Positions 1 through 8,855 of a DNA stretch of 64,000 bases are shown here, one piece after another. This DNA is from Kocuria marina (GTDB lineage Bacteria; Actinomycetota; Actinomycetes; Actinomycetales; Micrococcaceae): contig NZ_JROM01000048.1 in assembly GCF_000786655.1 (NCBI RefSeq), positions 1 to 64,000 on the forward strand, in the 5' to 3' direction. The position numbers and the translations under genes were made by a program. Below the pieces are notes generated by a model that saw nothing but the letters and a program-made list of their open reading frames with translations, was not told where the DNA came from and did no database searches. Every line of letters begins with the position of its first letter. Within the stretch, counting starts at the first letter, position 1.

Positions 1-357
1 TCCCTTCGCGTGAGAACACTGTGAACGTTCCCCCGAGATGCCGGGGGAGGCTGGGCCGCCCCCTTCATTCGGTCCGGTCGCCGAAGAAGTGGTGGCTGAC
101 ATGCGGAATCCGAAGATCACGTGGAATGGGTACCTCGAGGGCCTCGCTCGCGCCGGCTTGCCCCTATGTGCTACCGAACTAGAAAAGCGGACCGTAGGAG
201 TCGGCTAGAAGCCAGGTCCAGGGGGCACCCCACAATGCGGACTCCCCATCCTCATCGTCCCGGCCGTCGCTACGCCGGCGCTCGCTCCCCCACGCTCATT
301 CCTCGAGTGTTCATGAGGGAACCCTATGCCGGACCCACTTCCCCGCGGGGCATCCCG
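1..357. other. Left-edge region without a confident gene
   Basis: No recognisable gene is seen here. A short plus-strand reading frame from the ATG at 38 to the TAG at 206-208 (56 codons, with a second ATG at 101) ends in a fairly protein-like stretch containing WNGYLEGLARAGLPLC. I do not recognise it, and it could be a small gene or a gene remnant. No ribosome-binding site, tRNA or terminator is convincing. Confidence 0.3.
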
Positions 358-795
358 TCACCGCAGCCAGCCGGGGTGGGCGTCACCCGTCAGCGCGGTC
401 GGCCAGTAGTCCGGCAGCAGGTCCGCCAATCGCTTCCACACGACCGCCGTGGGATCGTCCCGGCCCGCCACCGCCGCCAGGACGTCCGGCCCGTACGCCG
501 CCAGCCGTTCCCGGCACACCCCGCACGGGCTCAGCACGACGACGCTGCCATCCGCCCTGCGGTGCACACACACCGAGGCCACCACCCTGAGGTCCAACCG
601 GTGGGCGGCACAGTACGGTTCGATCTCGTGGCACACCTCGACCGCAGCATTCGGCATGTCCGGGGCGGTTCCGGTGACCACGGTGCCGTCCTCGAGCAAC
701 ATGGCCGCCGCACCGTGCTCCGACCCGTCCGGAAACCGGGTTTCGAGTAGTGCCTTGCACTCGGTCACGACGTAGTCCAGAGCGGAAGTGTCCAT
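358..795 (-). CDS. Cytidine deaminase-like protein
   Basis: The 145-residue product has the length and zinc-site layout of small cytidine or blasticidin-S deaminases. Cys55-His56-Glu57 sits where the family has (C/H)AE: Cys55 would be a zinc ligand and Glu57 the proton shuttle. Pro90-Cys91-Gly-Val-Cys94 is the classic PCxxC second half of the zinc site. The His in place of Ala in the CAE motif is unusual. The likely role is hydrolytic deamination of a cytidine-like base in the cytosol, for pyrimidine salvage or detoxification of a nucleoside antibiotic; the substrate cannot be told from sequence. It is transcribed alone, away from the transporter genes to its right. The fold is well supported and the substrate is not. 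Confidence 0.8.
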   Translation of the reverse strand: MDTSALDYVVTECKALLETRFPDGSEHGAAAMLLEDGTVVTGTAPDMPNAAVEVCHEIEPYCAAHRLDLRVVASVCVHRRADGSVVVLSPCGVCRERLAAYGPDVLAAVAGRDDPTAVVWKRLADLLPDYWPTALTGDAHPGWLR

Positions 796-1379
796 GGCCG
801 GAGCCTATCGGGGAGCGCGCCGCACGGGTCGATTGGCCAGTCGGCCAGAGTTGCCCGCGGTGCGACCACGTTCCGACGCCGGCCCGGCGGACGATCGAAC
901 CCTCGGACCGACCGAGGTGACGGTCGCACGGTGGAGCTGCAGCGGCGTCGTCTCCTCGCGGACCTGCGTGTCCACCTGGCCGCGATGCGACATCGCGAGA
1001 GCGACGCCCCGCCCACTGCCTGTCATTTGAGGCACTCTCGAGCCACCGGGTGCACTTTCAGGCACGTCGAGGCCAGGAATACCGCTGTTCGTGGCTTCAA
1101 AGTGCCTCAAAGTCCGCAGCTGGCCAGAACGTGCCTCAAAGTCCGCGGGCTGGCCCGAACGTGCCCCAAAGTTCAAGGAGCGTCCGGAACCCGCCGCCGT
1201 CACCGTGACGCATTGCCCCACCTGACCCTCGGCGATACTGGTTAGGCATCAATCGGCCGAAAAGTGTCGTGGGTCACGCGATTGACGGTATGAATGTACC
1301 CACCGGTCGAACCGACCCCCGCGCACCCTGCGGCGGCGTCGGACCGGTGGGTCCATCGCATCACTCCCGTGGAGGCACC
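796..1379. other. 584-bp intergenic region with short repeats
   Basis: This gap separates the leftward deaminase gene from the rightward transporter operon. The right half carries the repeat cluster annotated at 1017-1175. The last 100 bp should hold the promoter of the TRAP operon, but I see no clean -35/-10 pair. A good ribosome-binding site (GGAGG) precedes the ATG at 1380. Longer frames through here are not protein-like. Confidence 0.5.
1017..1175. repeat. Cluster of about 25-30-bp repeats in both orientations
   Basis: Two direct units (TTTGAGGCACTC at about 1026, TTTCAGGCACGTCGAGGCCA at about 1055) face three units in the opposite orientation built on GTGCCTCAAAGTCCGC and GGCTGGCC. In the second group GTGCC recurs at 1102, 1131 and 1161, a 29-30-bp period. 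The same unit, with the core TTTCNGGCAC followed by GGCCA, recurs in the non-coding block at 16290-16692, so this looks like a dispersed non-coding family. Confidence 0.6.
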
Positions 1380-2579
1380 ATGACACGAACCCTCAGCCGA
1401 CGATCGTTGCTGGCCGCAGCGGCGTCGTTGCCCGTGATCGGGGGCCTGACGGCCTGTGCGGGAGGCCCGGGCTCGACCGACCGCACGCATCAGCTGGTGT
1501 GGTCCACCTACGGCGTGGGCACCGGGACGTACAACGACCTCGCAGCGGTCGCGAACACCCTGACCCAGCGCACGGGACGGCAGATCCGGTTGATGACCTC
1601 GGACACCGGCATCGGGCGCCTGGCCCCGCTGATCAACGGCACGGCCCAGTACTCGCGCACCGGGGACGAGTACTACTACGCGTTCGAGGGCAATGACGAG
1701 TACTGCTCCGAGCAGTGGGGCCCGCAGGCGCTGCGCCTCGTGTGGACTCCCCCGGGCAACTACGGGGTGCTGGTGCGCAAGGACAGCGGCATCGAGAAGG
1801 TGGCCGACCTCAAGGGGAAGAAGTATCCCAGGCTCATCGCCAGCACGTCCATCAACCGCAAGCTGGAAGCCATCCTGAACTACGGGGGCCTCACGGGGGA
1901 CGACGTCGAGCACGTGGACATCTCCTACAGCGCCCAGATCGAGGGCCTCAAGACGGGTCAGATCGACGCCCTCTACCAGAACGTGGTGGGAGCAAACGTC
2001 TCCGAGCTGGCCTCGCAGTACCCGGTCCGGTGGCTGGACCTGGGTGGGAACGACCCGTCCCGCTACACGACCTGGGAGGAGCTCGCCCCCATGGTCAAGC
2101 CCGGCAAGTTCACGCAGGGCGCGGGGTTGGCCAAGGGTGAATCGGCGGTCAACATGCAGTACACCATCCCCCTGGTGGCCATGGCGGAGCGCCCCGCGGA
2201 CGAGGTAACCCGCTTGGTGGAGGCCCTGGACGAGAACTTCCAGTACTACAAGGACACCACCCCGGACGCCCACCGGTTCGCCACGGACCAGATCCAGTTG
2301 ACGCCTCTGGTCATCCCGTTCCACGACGCCGCGGTCGAGTTCCTCACCCGCAAGAACCGGTGGTCGCGCGAGCTCCAGACGCGCCAGGACGCCCTGTTGG
2401 AGCGCGAGCGCCTCATGACCGAGGCGTGGCCCGATTTCTGGAAGAGCCAGTCGGACGAGAAAGCCGCGCGCAAGGCCTGGGTCGAGTGGAAGAAGTCCAA
2501 CCTGCCGCCGCTGCCCGAGGTCCCCGGGACCCTCGCAGAGGATCCCACGTCCACCGCACCCGCCGGAGGCACCGCATGA
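1380..2579 (+). CDS. TAXI family TRAP transporter solute-binding lipoprotein
   Basis: This 399-residue protein is the extracytoplasmic receptor of a tripartite (TRAP) transporter of the TAXI class. It should bind an organic acid outside the membrane and hand it to the permease encoded next. The N-terminus has a twin-arginine-like SRRSLL followed by a hydrophobic stretch and a lipobox (LTACAG), so it is probably a membrane-anchored lipoprotein. The ATG at 1380 is preceded by GGAGG; longer in-frame extensions lack a signal sequence. Its stop overlaps the permease start (ATGA), so the two are translationally coupled. Known TAXI receptors bind C4-C5 acids such as glutamate. The ligand here is unknown, but the downstream CoA-dependent enzymes suggest a carboxylic acid. 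Confidence 0.9.
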   Translation: MTRTLSRRSLLAAAASLPVIGGLTACAGGPGSTDRTHQLVWSTYGVGTGTYNDLAAVANTLTQRTGRQIRLMTSDTGIGRLAPLINGTAQYSRTGDEYYYAFEGNDEYCSEQWGPQALRLVWTPPGNYGVLVRKDSGIEKVADLKGKKYPRLIASTSINRKLEAILNYGGLTGDDVEHVDISYSAQIEGLKTGQIDALYQNVVGANVSELASQYPVRWLDLGGNDPSRYTTWEELAPMVKPGKFTQGAGLAKGESAVNMQYTIPLVAMAERPADEVTRLVEALDENFQYYKDTTPDAHRFATDQIQLTPLVIPFHDAAVEFLTRKNRWSRELQTRQDALLERERLMTEAWPDFWKSQSDEKAARKAWVEWKKSNLPPLPEVPGTLAEDPTSTAPAGGTA

Positions 2580-4759
2580 GTTCCCCGTACCAGCCCGGCG
2601 ACGCCGCCGCTGCCGCCCACGACCCCCGTACGGGAGCCGCGGTCCTCTCCGCCCCACCGCGCGATCCCGCCCGCACTTCCGGGGACGACGCCGCCGCGGC
2701 GTCACCCACCATGCCGTCGGACGTGACCCTGCACGATGCCAATCCGCGTCTGACACCGTTCTGGCGGACGGTGGTCATCGTCCTCACGGTCGCGGGCATC
2801 CTGCTGACCATGAACCAGGTGTTCTTCTGGAACGCCGGTGGTTTGGCCGTGCTGACCAACTCCTTCCTGTACCTGCTGATCGCGGCGTTCGTGCCGATCG
2901 TGTTCATCACCACCCCGGTGCGCAAGCGGGCACCGGGAGCGACCGTGACGGGCCGCGAGCGCCGCGGGGTCCCCTGGTACGACGTGGCCCTGATCCTGAT
3001 CCTCATGGGTTCGTGCGGGTACTTCGCGGCCAACGGTGTGCGGATGCAGGAGTACGGCTGGCAGTTCATCGCACCACCCCTGGCCACCGTGTTGAGCTTC
3101 GTGTTCTGGTTGCTGATCCTGGAAACCCTGCGCAGGGCGGCCGGGTGGATCGTGCTGGTCGTGGCCCTGCTCTTCTCGGTCTACCCGTTGTTCGCCGGGG
3201 TCATCCCGCTGTCCTTCCTGCAGGGCATCTCCTACGACCTGCCCACCCTCGCCCAGGTGCACACCATGGGCGTGGACAGCGTGCTGGGTTTGCCCCTGCA
3301 GACGGCCGGAACCATCCTGGTGGGCTTCCTGCTCTTCGGGGTGGTGCTGCAGCACACGGGCGGTGCGGACTTCTTCCACGAGCTGTCCATGGCCCTGTTC
3401 GGCCGCTACCGCGGCGGATCGGCCAAGGTGGCCGTGGCCAGCTCGGCCGCGATGGGCATGATGAGCGGCTCGGCGGTGTCGAACGTTCTGACCACGGGGC
3501 CCATGACGATCCCCGCGATGAAGCGCTCCGGGTTCAGTGCCCGGGTGGCCGGGGCGGTCGAGGCCACGGCGTCCTCGGGTGGCTCCATCACCCCGCCCAT
3601 CATGGGCACCGCGGCGTTCCTGATGGTCTCCTTCGTGGGTGTCCCGTACACGACGATCCTGGTGGCCGCGACCATCCCGGCGATCCTCTACTACCTGGGC
3701 ATCTTCTTCCAGATCGACGGCTATGCCGCGCAGCGCGGCCTGCGGGGCACCGTCAAGCACTTGCTCCCCCGCGCCCGGGGCGCCCTGCTCCAGGGCTGGC
3801 CCTACCTGGGGGCACTCGCCGTGCTGACGATCCTGCTGTTCACCACGGACTCGGAGGCCCAGGTGCCGTACTGGGTCGTGGCGATCCTGTTGGTGATCGC
3901 CCTGGTCAAACCCGGTGTCACGTTCGGTCCGCGGCAGTGGCTGGACATGGGCGTGGACGTGGGCAAGACGCTCGCCCAGATCGTGGGGATCATCGCCGGC
4001 GTCGGGCTGATCCTGGGTGGTCTGACGGCCACGGGCGTGGCCCTGTCCCTGTCTCGGGACCTCGTGGCGCTCGTGGGCGACAACGTGGTCCTGATCCTGA
4101 TCGCGGGTGCGGTGGTGTGCTTCGTGCTGGGCATGGGGCTGACGATCTCCGCGGCGTACGTGTTCCTGGCCATCGTGATGGTCCCCGCCGTGACTGCGCT
4201 CGGGGTGGATCCGATCGCCGCCCACCTGTTCGTGATCTATTGGGCCTCGGTCTCCTACATCACCCCGCCCGTGGGTCTCGCCGCGTTCGCCGCGGCCGGG
4301 ATCTCCAAGGCGTCCCCCATGGCCACGTGTTTCGCGGCCATGAAACTGGGTGCCGTGAAGTACGTGGTCCCGTTCGGTTTCGCGCTCAACCCCGCCCTCG
4401 TGGCGCAGGACTCCCCCGGCCACATCCTGCTCGCGTTCGTGTTCAGCGTGGTGGCCGTGTACGCGATCGCCGGGGCCATGGGTGGCTGGCTGACCTTCGT
4501 GGAACGGCAACTGTCCATCCCGTTGCGCGTGGTGCTGGCCGTGGGTGGGTTCCTGATGTTCCTGCCCAGCCTGACCGTCACCCTCATCGGTCTGGCCCTC
4601 GTGGTGATCACGGCCACAGCGGCCCGGCTCGGCAAGGCCCGTCCCGTCACCGACCCCGAGACCGGGGAGATCACCCGGGTCCCCCGTGAGGACACCATGG
4701 GTGAGAACACCACAAGTCAGAGCACCACCCCTCAGAGCAGCAAGGAGAATGCCTCATGA
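2576..4759 (+). CDS. TRAP transporter fused permease (4TM/12TM)
   Basis: This is a 727-residue integral membrane protein. A hydrophilic, Ala/Pro-rich N-terminus of about 60 residues precedes four hydrophobic segments (the small DctQ-like part), then about a dozen more with the DctM-like signature GMMSGSAVSNVLTTGP and the mirrored half ending in SVSYITPPVGLAAFAAAGI. Fusion of small and large permeases is normal for TAXI-type systems. It would import the ligand of the upstream receptor using the sodium or proton gradient. The start at 2576 overlaps the receptor stop (ATGA) and follows GGAGG. The C-terminus is a polar Ser/Thr/Gln tail that overlaps the next gene. Confidence 0.92.
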   Translation: MSSPYQPGDAAAAAHDPRTGAAVLSAPPRDPARTSGDDAAAASPTMPSDVTLHDANPRLTPFWRTVVIVLTVAGILLTMNQVFFWNAGGLAVLTNSFLYLLIAAFVPIVFITTPVRKRAPGATVTGRERRGVPWYDVALILILMGSCGYFAANGVRMQEYGWQFIAPPLATVLSFVFWLLILETLRRAAGWIVLVVALLFSVYPLFAGVIPLSFLQGISYDLPTLAQVHTMGVDSVLGLPLQTAGTILVGFLLFGVVLQHTGGADFFHELSMALFGRYRGGSAKVAVASSAAMGMMSGSAVSNVLTTGPMTIPAMKRSGFSARVAGAVEATASSGGSITPPIMGTAAFLMVSFVGVPYTTILVAATIPAILYYLGIFFQIDGYAAQRGLRGTVKHLLPRARGALLQGWPYLGALAVLTILLFTTDSEAQVPYWVVAILLVIALVKPGVTFGPRQWLDMGVDVGKTLAQIVGIIAGVGLILGGLTATGVALSLSRDLVALVGDNVVLILIAGAVVCFVLGMGLTISAAYVFLAIVMVPAVTALGVDPIAAHLFVIYWASVSYITPPVGLAAFAAAGISKASPMATCFAAMKLGAVKYVVPFGFALNPALVAQDSPGHILLAFVFSVVAVYAIAGAMGGWLTFVERQLSIPLRVVLAVGGFLMFLPSLTVTLIGLALVVITATAARLGKARPVTDPETGEITRVPREDTMGENTTSQSTTPQSSKENAS

Positions 4760-5559
4760 CCGCATCGCAGAACGTGCTGACCGTCGAGATCTCCGACGGC
4801 GTGGCCCTGGCCACCGTCAACCGGCCGCAGGTGCGCAACGCCATCAACTCCGCTGTCCTGCAGGCCCTCACCCGCACCCTCGAGGAGCTCGCCGAGAACG
4901 ACGACGTCCAGGTGCTGATCTTCACGGGCGCCGGTGACAAGGCCTTCGTGGCCGGTGCGGACATCAACGACCTCGCGGTGCGCACACCCCGCGACGGCCT
5001 CAAGGCCACCATGCAGAGCGTGTACGAGAAGGTCGAGCAGTTCCCCAAGCCCACGATCGCTGCGGTCAACGGGTACGCGTTCGGCGGCGGGCACGAGCTC
5101 GCGCTCGCGTGCGACATCCGCATCGCCTCCACCGCCGCGCAGTTCGCCCTGCCGGAAACCGGACTGGGCATCATGCCCGGGGCCGGTGGCACGCAGCGCC
5201 TGGCCAAGCTCGTGGGCCTGGGCCGCGCCACCGAGATCATCCTCACGGGGCGGCGCGTGAAGGCCGACGACGCCCTGGCCATGGGTCTCGTCACAAGCGT
5301 CGTGGAACCGGAAGAGTTGCTCGACACCGCCCGCGAGACCGCGAACGCCATCATGGCCAAAGGCCCGTTGGCCATCCAGCTGGCCAAGCTCGTGGTGCGC
5401 CACGGGTTCGACACGGACCACACCACCGGGATGCTGTTGGAGCGCCTGGCCCAGTCGGTGCTGTACAGCAGCGCGGAGAAGGCCGAGGGCACCACCGCGT
5501 TCCTCGAGAAGCGCACCCCCGATTTCCGCAGCGCAGCACGTAAGGACGTGACCGAATGA
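4756..5559 (+). CDS. Enoyl-CoA hydratase (crotonase family)
   Basis: This 267-residue crotonase-fold enzyme is predicted to hydrate a trans-2-enoyl-CoA to the 3-hydroxyacyl-CoA. Oxyanion-hole segments AGADINDLA and FGGGHELALACD are present. Both glutamates used by true hydratases are visible, one in GGGHELALACD and one in PETGLGIMPGAGGTQRL, so hydratase activity is more likely than isomerase. The ATG at 4756 overlaps the permease stop and follows AAGGAG, and the stop overlaps the next gene by ATGA. Within the operon it supplies substrate for the dehydrogenase encoded next, giving the middle of a beta-oxidation turn on the imported acid. Confidence 0.92.
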   Translation: MTASQNVLTVEISDGVALATVNRPQVRNAINSAVLQALTRTLEELAENDDVQVLIFTGAGDKAFVAGADINDLAVRTPRDGLKATMQSVYEKVEQFPKPTIAAVNGYAFGGGHELALACDIRIASTAAQFALPETGLGIMPGAGGTQRLAKLVGLGRATEIILTGRRVKADDALAMGLVTSVVEPEELLDTARETANAIMAKGPLAIQLAKLVVRHGFDTDHTTGMLLERLAQSVLYSSAEKAEGTTAFLEKRTPDFRSAARKDVTE

Positions 5560-6422
5560 CGACCGAGACCCCGAAACACATCACCGTGATCGGCGCGGGC
5601 GCCATGGGGTCGCAGATCGCCATGGTGTGCGCGCTGGCCGGGTACGACACCGACGTCGTGGACATCGCCCAGGACGCCGTGGACCGGGCCGAGACGCAGT
5701 TGCACGAGCGGATGGACCGGGACGTGGCCAAGCAACGCCGCACCGCCGAGGACGTGGCCGCGGCCTTCGAGCGGCTGACCTTCACCACGGACCGGGACGG
5801 ATGTGCCGCGCAGGCGGACGTCGTGATCGAGGCCGCCGTGGAGGATCTCGGGATCAAACGGAAGTTGTTCGCGGAACTGGATCGGATCTGCCCGGAGCAC
5901 ACGATCCTGGTGACCAATTCTTCCAACATCGTCTCCTCCCGTGTGGCGGACGCGACCGGGCGGCCGGAGAAGGTGTGCAACTTCCACTTCTTCAATCCCG
6001 CGCTCGTGATGCAGTGCGTGGAGGTGGTCCCCCACGTGGGCACGTCCCGCAAGACGGTGGACACCGCCCTGGAGCTCGCGCGGTCCCTGGGCAAGCAACC
6101 CGTGGAGCTGAAGAAGGAGGTCCCGGGCTTCGTGGCCAACCGCTTGCTCGGTGCCCTGCGCACGGAAGCGTTGAAACTCTACGAGGACGGCGTCGCGGAC
6201 TTCGAGGACATCGACATCGCCGCGAAAACCGCCCTGCGCCACCCCATGGGCCCGTTCGAGCTCATGGACCTCGTTGGGATCGACGTCGTGCACCTGATCC
6301 GGCTGGCCGAGTACGAGCAGACGGGTGACCCCGCGAGCCTGCCCGCCAGGTCCATCCGGGAGAAGTACGAGGCCGGCGAGTACGGCCGCAAGACCGGTAA
6401 GGGCTGGTACGACTACTCCTGA
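5556..6422 (+). CDS. 3-hydroxyacyl-CoA (3-hydroxybutyryl-CoA) dehydrogenase
   Basis: At 288 residues this matches the short, single-function 3-hydroxybutyryl-CoA dehydrogenase family. The Rossmann NAD(P) motif GAGAMGSQIA is at the N-terminus. Catalytic-site pieces follow: a Ser-Asn segment TNSSNIVSS, the His-containing NFHFFNPA, and the C-terminal dimerisation segment HPMGPFELMDLVGID. It would oxidise 3-hydroxyacyl-CoA to 3-ketoacyl-CoA. It ends an ATGA-coupled run of four genes from 1380. No thiolase lies nearby, so the last step must use an enzyme encoded elsewhere. It converges on the LysR gene with only 7 bp between stop codons. Confidence 0.92.
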   Translation: MTTETPKHITVIGAGAMGSQIAMVCALAGYDTDVVDIAQDAVDRAETQLHERMDRDVAKQRRTAEDVAAAFERLTFTTDRDGCAAQADVVIEAAVEDLGIKRKLFAELDRICPEHTILVTNSSNIVSSRVADATGRPEKVCNFHFFNPALVMQCVEVVPHVGTSRKTVDTALELARSLGKQPVELKKEVPGFVANRLLGALRTEALKLYEDGVADFEDIDIAAKTALRHPMGPFELMDLVGIDVVHLIRLAEYEQTGDPASLPARSIREKYEAGEYGRKTGKGWYDYS

Positions 6423-6429
6423 CGGCGAT

Positions 6430-7344
6430 TCACGGCCGTGACTCCTGCCCGGCGAGCACCCCGTGCAGTGTCTGGGCGATGCGCACCACGGAGCGCAACG
6501 CCGGGTTGGGGTCGGCCGCGCGCCACACCATCTGCACCTCGAGCGGGCGCTGGGGATCGGCCACGGGCAGGAACACCACGCCGTCGGAGGAGACGTTGTC
6601 CCGCACGGAGTCCAGGCTCAAGGCGCACCCGATCTGGGCGGCCACGAGTACCACGAGCGTCCACGAATCGGGTGCCACCTGGGCGACCCGCGGGACGAAC
6701 CCCGCCGCGGTGGCCAGGGAGACCAACCGGTTCTGCAGGGCCGCCCCGGGGCCCGAGGGCAGCGTGACCCACGATTCCTCCGCGAGGTCCGCGAGCGCGA
6801 TGCGCGGCTCCCCGGCCAGCCGGTGGTTGCTGGGCAGCACCACCATGACCTCCTCGTAGCCCAGCACACTCGAGCGCAGTTCCGCGGGGATGAAGTCCCA
6901 GCGCCCGATCGCCACGTCCAGGGCGCCGTCGAGCACCTTGGCGAGCGCCGTGTGCGAGAACTGGGAGCCGCGCAGTTCCAGGTGCACGCCGGGGCGCTGG
7001 GTGCGCACGTGCCGCGCCAGCTCCCCCACCTTCCGGTTGATGGACGCGCCCGCGAAGCCCAGGCGCACCCGGCCGGTCTCGCCCGTCACGGATTTGGCGA
7101 CGGCGCTGCGCGCGTACTCCGACGCCGCCACCAGGGCCTTCGCCGGTTCCACGAGGGCCACGCCCGCCGGTGTGAGGGAGACCTGACGGGTACTGCGCTC
7201 GAACAGCTGCGCGCCGAGCGACTTCTCGATGCTCTTGATGAGCCTGCTCAGGGGCGGCTGCGCGATCCGCAGCGTGGCCGCCGCGCGCCCGAAGTGCAGC
7301 TCCTCGGCGACCGCGAGGAACGCCCGCGCCTCGTGTACTTCCAC
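6430..7344 (-). CDS. LysR family transcriptional regulator
   Basis: This 304-residue protein has an N-terminal winged helix (AFLAVAEELHFGRAAATLRI, then PPLSRLIKSIEKSLGAQLF) and a C-terminal type-2 periplasmic-binding effector domain, the standard LysR layout. I chose the GTG at 7344 because GGAAGGGG lies just upstream and the protein then begins at the usual position. It is divergent from the CoA-transferase gene at 7623 and convergent with the TRAP/beta-oxidation genes. By the usual LysR arrangement it probably controls the divergent caiB-acyl-CoA dehydrogenase pair, and possibly both arms, in response to the acid or its CoA ester. Confidence 0.9.
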   Translation of the reverse strand: MEVHEARAFLAVAEELHFGRAAATLRIAQPPLSRLIKSIEKSLGAQLFERSTRQVSLTPAGVALVEPAKALVAASEYARSAVAKSVTGETGRVRLGFAGASINRKVGELARHVRTQRPGVHLELRGSQFSHTALAKVLDGALDVAIGRWDFIPAELRSSVLGYEEVMVVLPSNHRLAGEPRIALADLAEESWVTLPSGPGAALQNRLVSLATAAGFVPRVAQVAPDSWTLVVLVAAQIGCALSLDSVRDNVSSDGVVFLPVADPQRPLEVQMVWRAADPNPALRSVVRIAQTLHGVLAGQESRP

Positions 7345-7556
7345 GCCCACCCCTTCCGTGTCTGCTTCGCCCGCGGCAGCGTGTCCGGTCCGCGTCGGCA
7401 ACGAATCCGCCCGGCCGCGGCAGCCTGCCCGCCCGGCCCCGGCAACCTGCCCCAGCGAGCGTCGTCCGCGGTGCCCGCCGACGACGCCACCAAGCCGGGG
7501 CGCCGACGACGCCGCGTTTATTGCGCCGCGAGCATTACCGGGCCCTCGTTTTTGTA

Positions 7557-7586
7557 TTGGACAGAGCCTAATCACGGTGCTTATGT
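7557..7586 (+). promoter_or_regulatory. Candidate promoter for the CoA-transferase operon
   Basis: TTGGAC at 7557-7562 and TTATGT at 7581-7586 are separated by 18 bp and lie 37 bp upstream of the ATG at 7623. The surrounding stretch is clearly more AT-rich than the coding DNA on either side. A LysR operator would be expected between here and 7345, but I cannot pick one T-N11-A site with confidence. Confidence 0.45.
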
Positions 7587-7622
7587 GGGGCAAGACACAC
7601 CGCAGTCGATCACGGAGCACGT

Positions 7623-8855
7623 ATGAGTCCCTCCCCGCAGCACGGCACCGGCCCTTTGGACGGGGTCGTGGTCGCCGACTTCACCCGGGTCCTCGCCGGC
7701 CCGTACTGCACCATGCTGCTCGCGGACATGGGTGCCACGGTGATCAAGGTCGAGGGCCCCGGAGGGGACGACTCCCGCACGTGGGTCCCGCCCAGCTTCC
7801 ACGGGGAGAGCACCTACTACCTGTCGGTGAACCGCAACAAGCACTCCGTGGTCCTGGACCTCACCGACCCCGAGGACCTCGCGACCGCCCACGAGATCGT
7901 GGCGGGCGCGGACGTGTTCATCGAGAACTTCAAGCCCGGCGGTTTGCAACGGTTCGGTCTGGACCCCGACTCCGTGGCGCAGCGGTGGCCCGCCCTGATC
8001 CACGCGAGCATCACCGGTTTCGGGACGGACGGCGGACGCTCCCTGCCCGGGTACGACCTGCTGGTGCAGGGAGTCTCCGGTTTCATGTCCGTGACCGGCT
8101 CGCCGGACGGCCCACCGCAGCGCGCGGGCGTGGCCATGTTCGACGTCATCACGGGCCTGCATGCCGCCGTGGCGGTGCTGGGCGCCCTGCATGAGCGCGC
8201 CACCTCCGGACAAGGGCAGCACATCCACCTGGACCTGCTCTCGTGTGCCCTGTCCGGGCTGGTCAACCAGACCACCGGGTACGCGGCGTGCGGCAACGTC
8301 CCCACGCGACTCGGCAACGACCACCCCAGCCTCTACCCCTACGGACCGTTCCCCACCGCGGACAAGGACCTCATCATCACGGTGGGCAACGACGCGCAGT
8401 TCCGCCGCTTCGTGGGCGTCCTGGGACTCCCCGACCTCGCGGACGACCCCCGCTTCGCGACCATGGAACAGCGCAACGAACACAGGGACACGCTACGCCC
8501 CGTCCTCGTGGAGGCCCTCACCCGCGAGCCGTCCGAGACCTGGACCGACCGTCTGCGCGCGGTGGGCGTGCCGTGCGCCCCGATCCTGACGATCGCCGAG
8601 GGAGTGGACTACGCGACGTCGTTGGGACTCGATCCCGTAGTCCCAACCGGCACCGGCGAGCGCGTGGTGCCCACCATCAAGAACCCCGCCGCATTCAGCC
8701 GCACGCCTGTGCGCTACGACAAGGCACCGCCCGAGCTCGGCGCGGACCGCGAGGCCGTCACGAGCTGGTTACGACGCCGCCGCGCGGACCGAGCGAGCGA
8801 CGTCGCCCGCCGCGCAGCGCACGAGAAGACCCCATCACGAAAGGACCTGTCATGA
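7623..8855 (+). CDS. CaiB/BaiF family CoA-transferase
   Basis: The 410-residue size and the opening ADFTRVLAGPYCTMLLADMGA are typical of class III CoA-transferases. The catalytic aspartate is Asp174 in AMFDVITGLHAA, equivalent to the Asp of formyl-CoA transferase that forms the acyl anhydride. It would move CoA from a donor such as succinyl-CoA to a free carboxylate, activating the acid imported by the TRAP system. The sequence around residues 215-240 (GNVPTRLGNDHPSLYPY) resembles transferases for dicarboxylates such as glutarate, but that is a weak specificity hint. Its stop overlaps the next start (ATGA), so it is coupled to the acyl-CoA dehydrogenase. Confidence 0.9.
   Translation: MSPSPQHGTGPLDGVVVADFTRVLAGPYCTMLLADMGATVIKVEGPGGDDSRTWVPPSFHGESTYYLSVNRNKHSVVLDLTDPEDLATAHEIVAGADVFIENFKPGGLQRFGLDPDSVAQRWPALIHASITGFGTDGGRSLPGYDLLVQGVSGFMSVTGSPDGPPQRAGVAMFDVITGLHAAVAVLGALHERATSGQGQHIHLDLLSCALSGLVNQTTGYAACGNVPTRLGNDHPSLYPYGPFPTADKDLIITVGNDAQFRRFVGVLGLPDLADDPRFATMEQRNEHRDTLRPVLVEALTREPSETWTDRLRAVGVPCAPILTIAEGVDYATSLGLDPVVPTGTGERVVPTIKNPAAFSRTPVRYDKAPPELGADREAVTSWLRRRRADRASDVARRAAHEKTPSRKDLS

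Noticed and set aside
121-260. tRNA-like stretch at the left edge
   Set aside because: No consistent acceptor stem or TTC arm could be drawn.
2702-4510. A 602-codon open frame opposite the TRAP permease
   Set aside because: It is His/Arg/Gly-rich with no family features and exactly mirrors a clear transporter gene; it is a high-GC shadow.
8241-8243. Ser207 of the CoA-transferase as a lost catalytic aspartate
   Set aside because: The catalytic Asp of the family lies in the D-x-x-x-G segment, here Asp174 of AMFDVITG, which is present.
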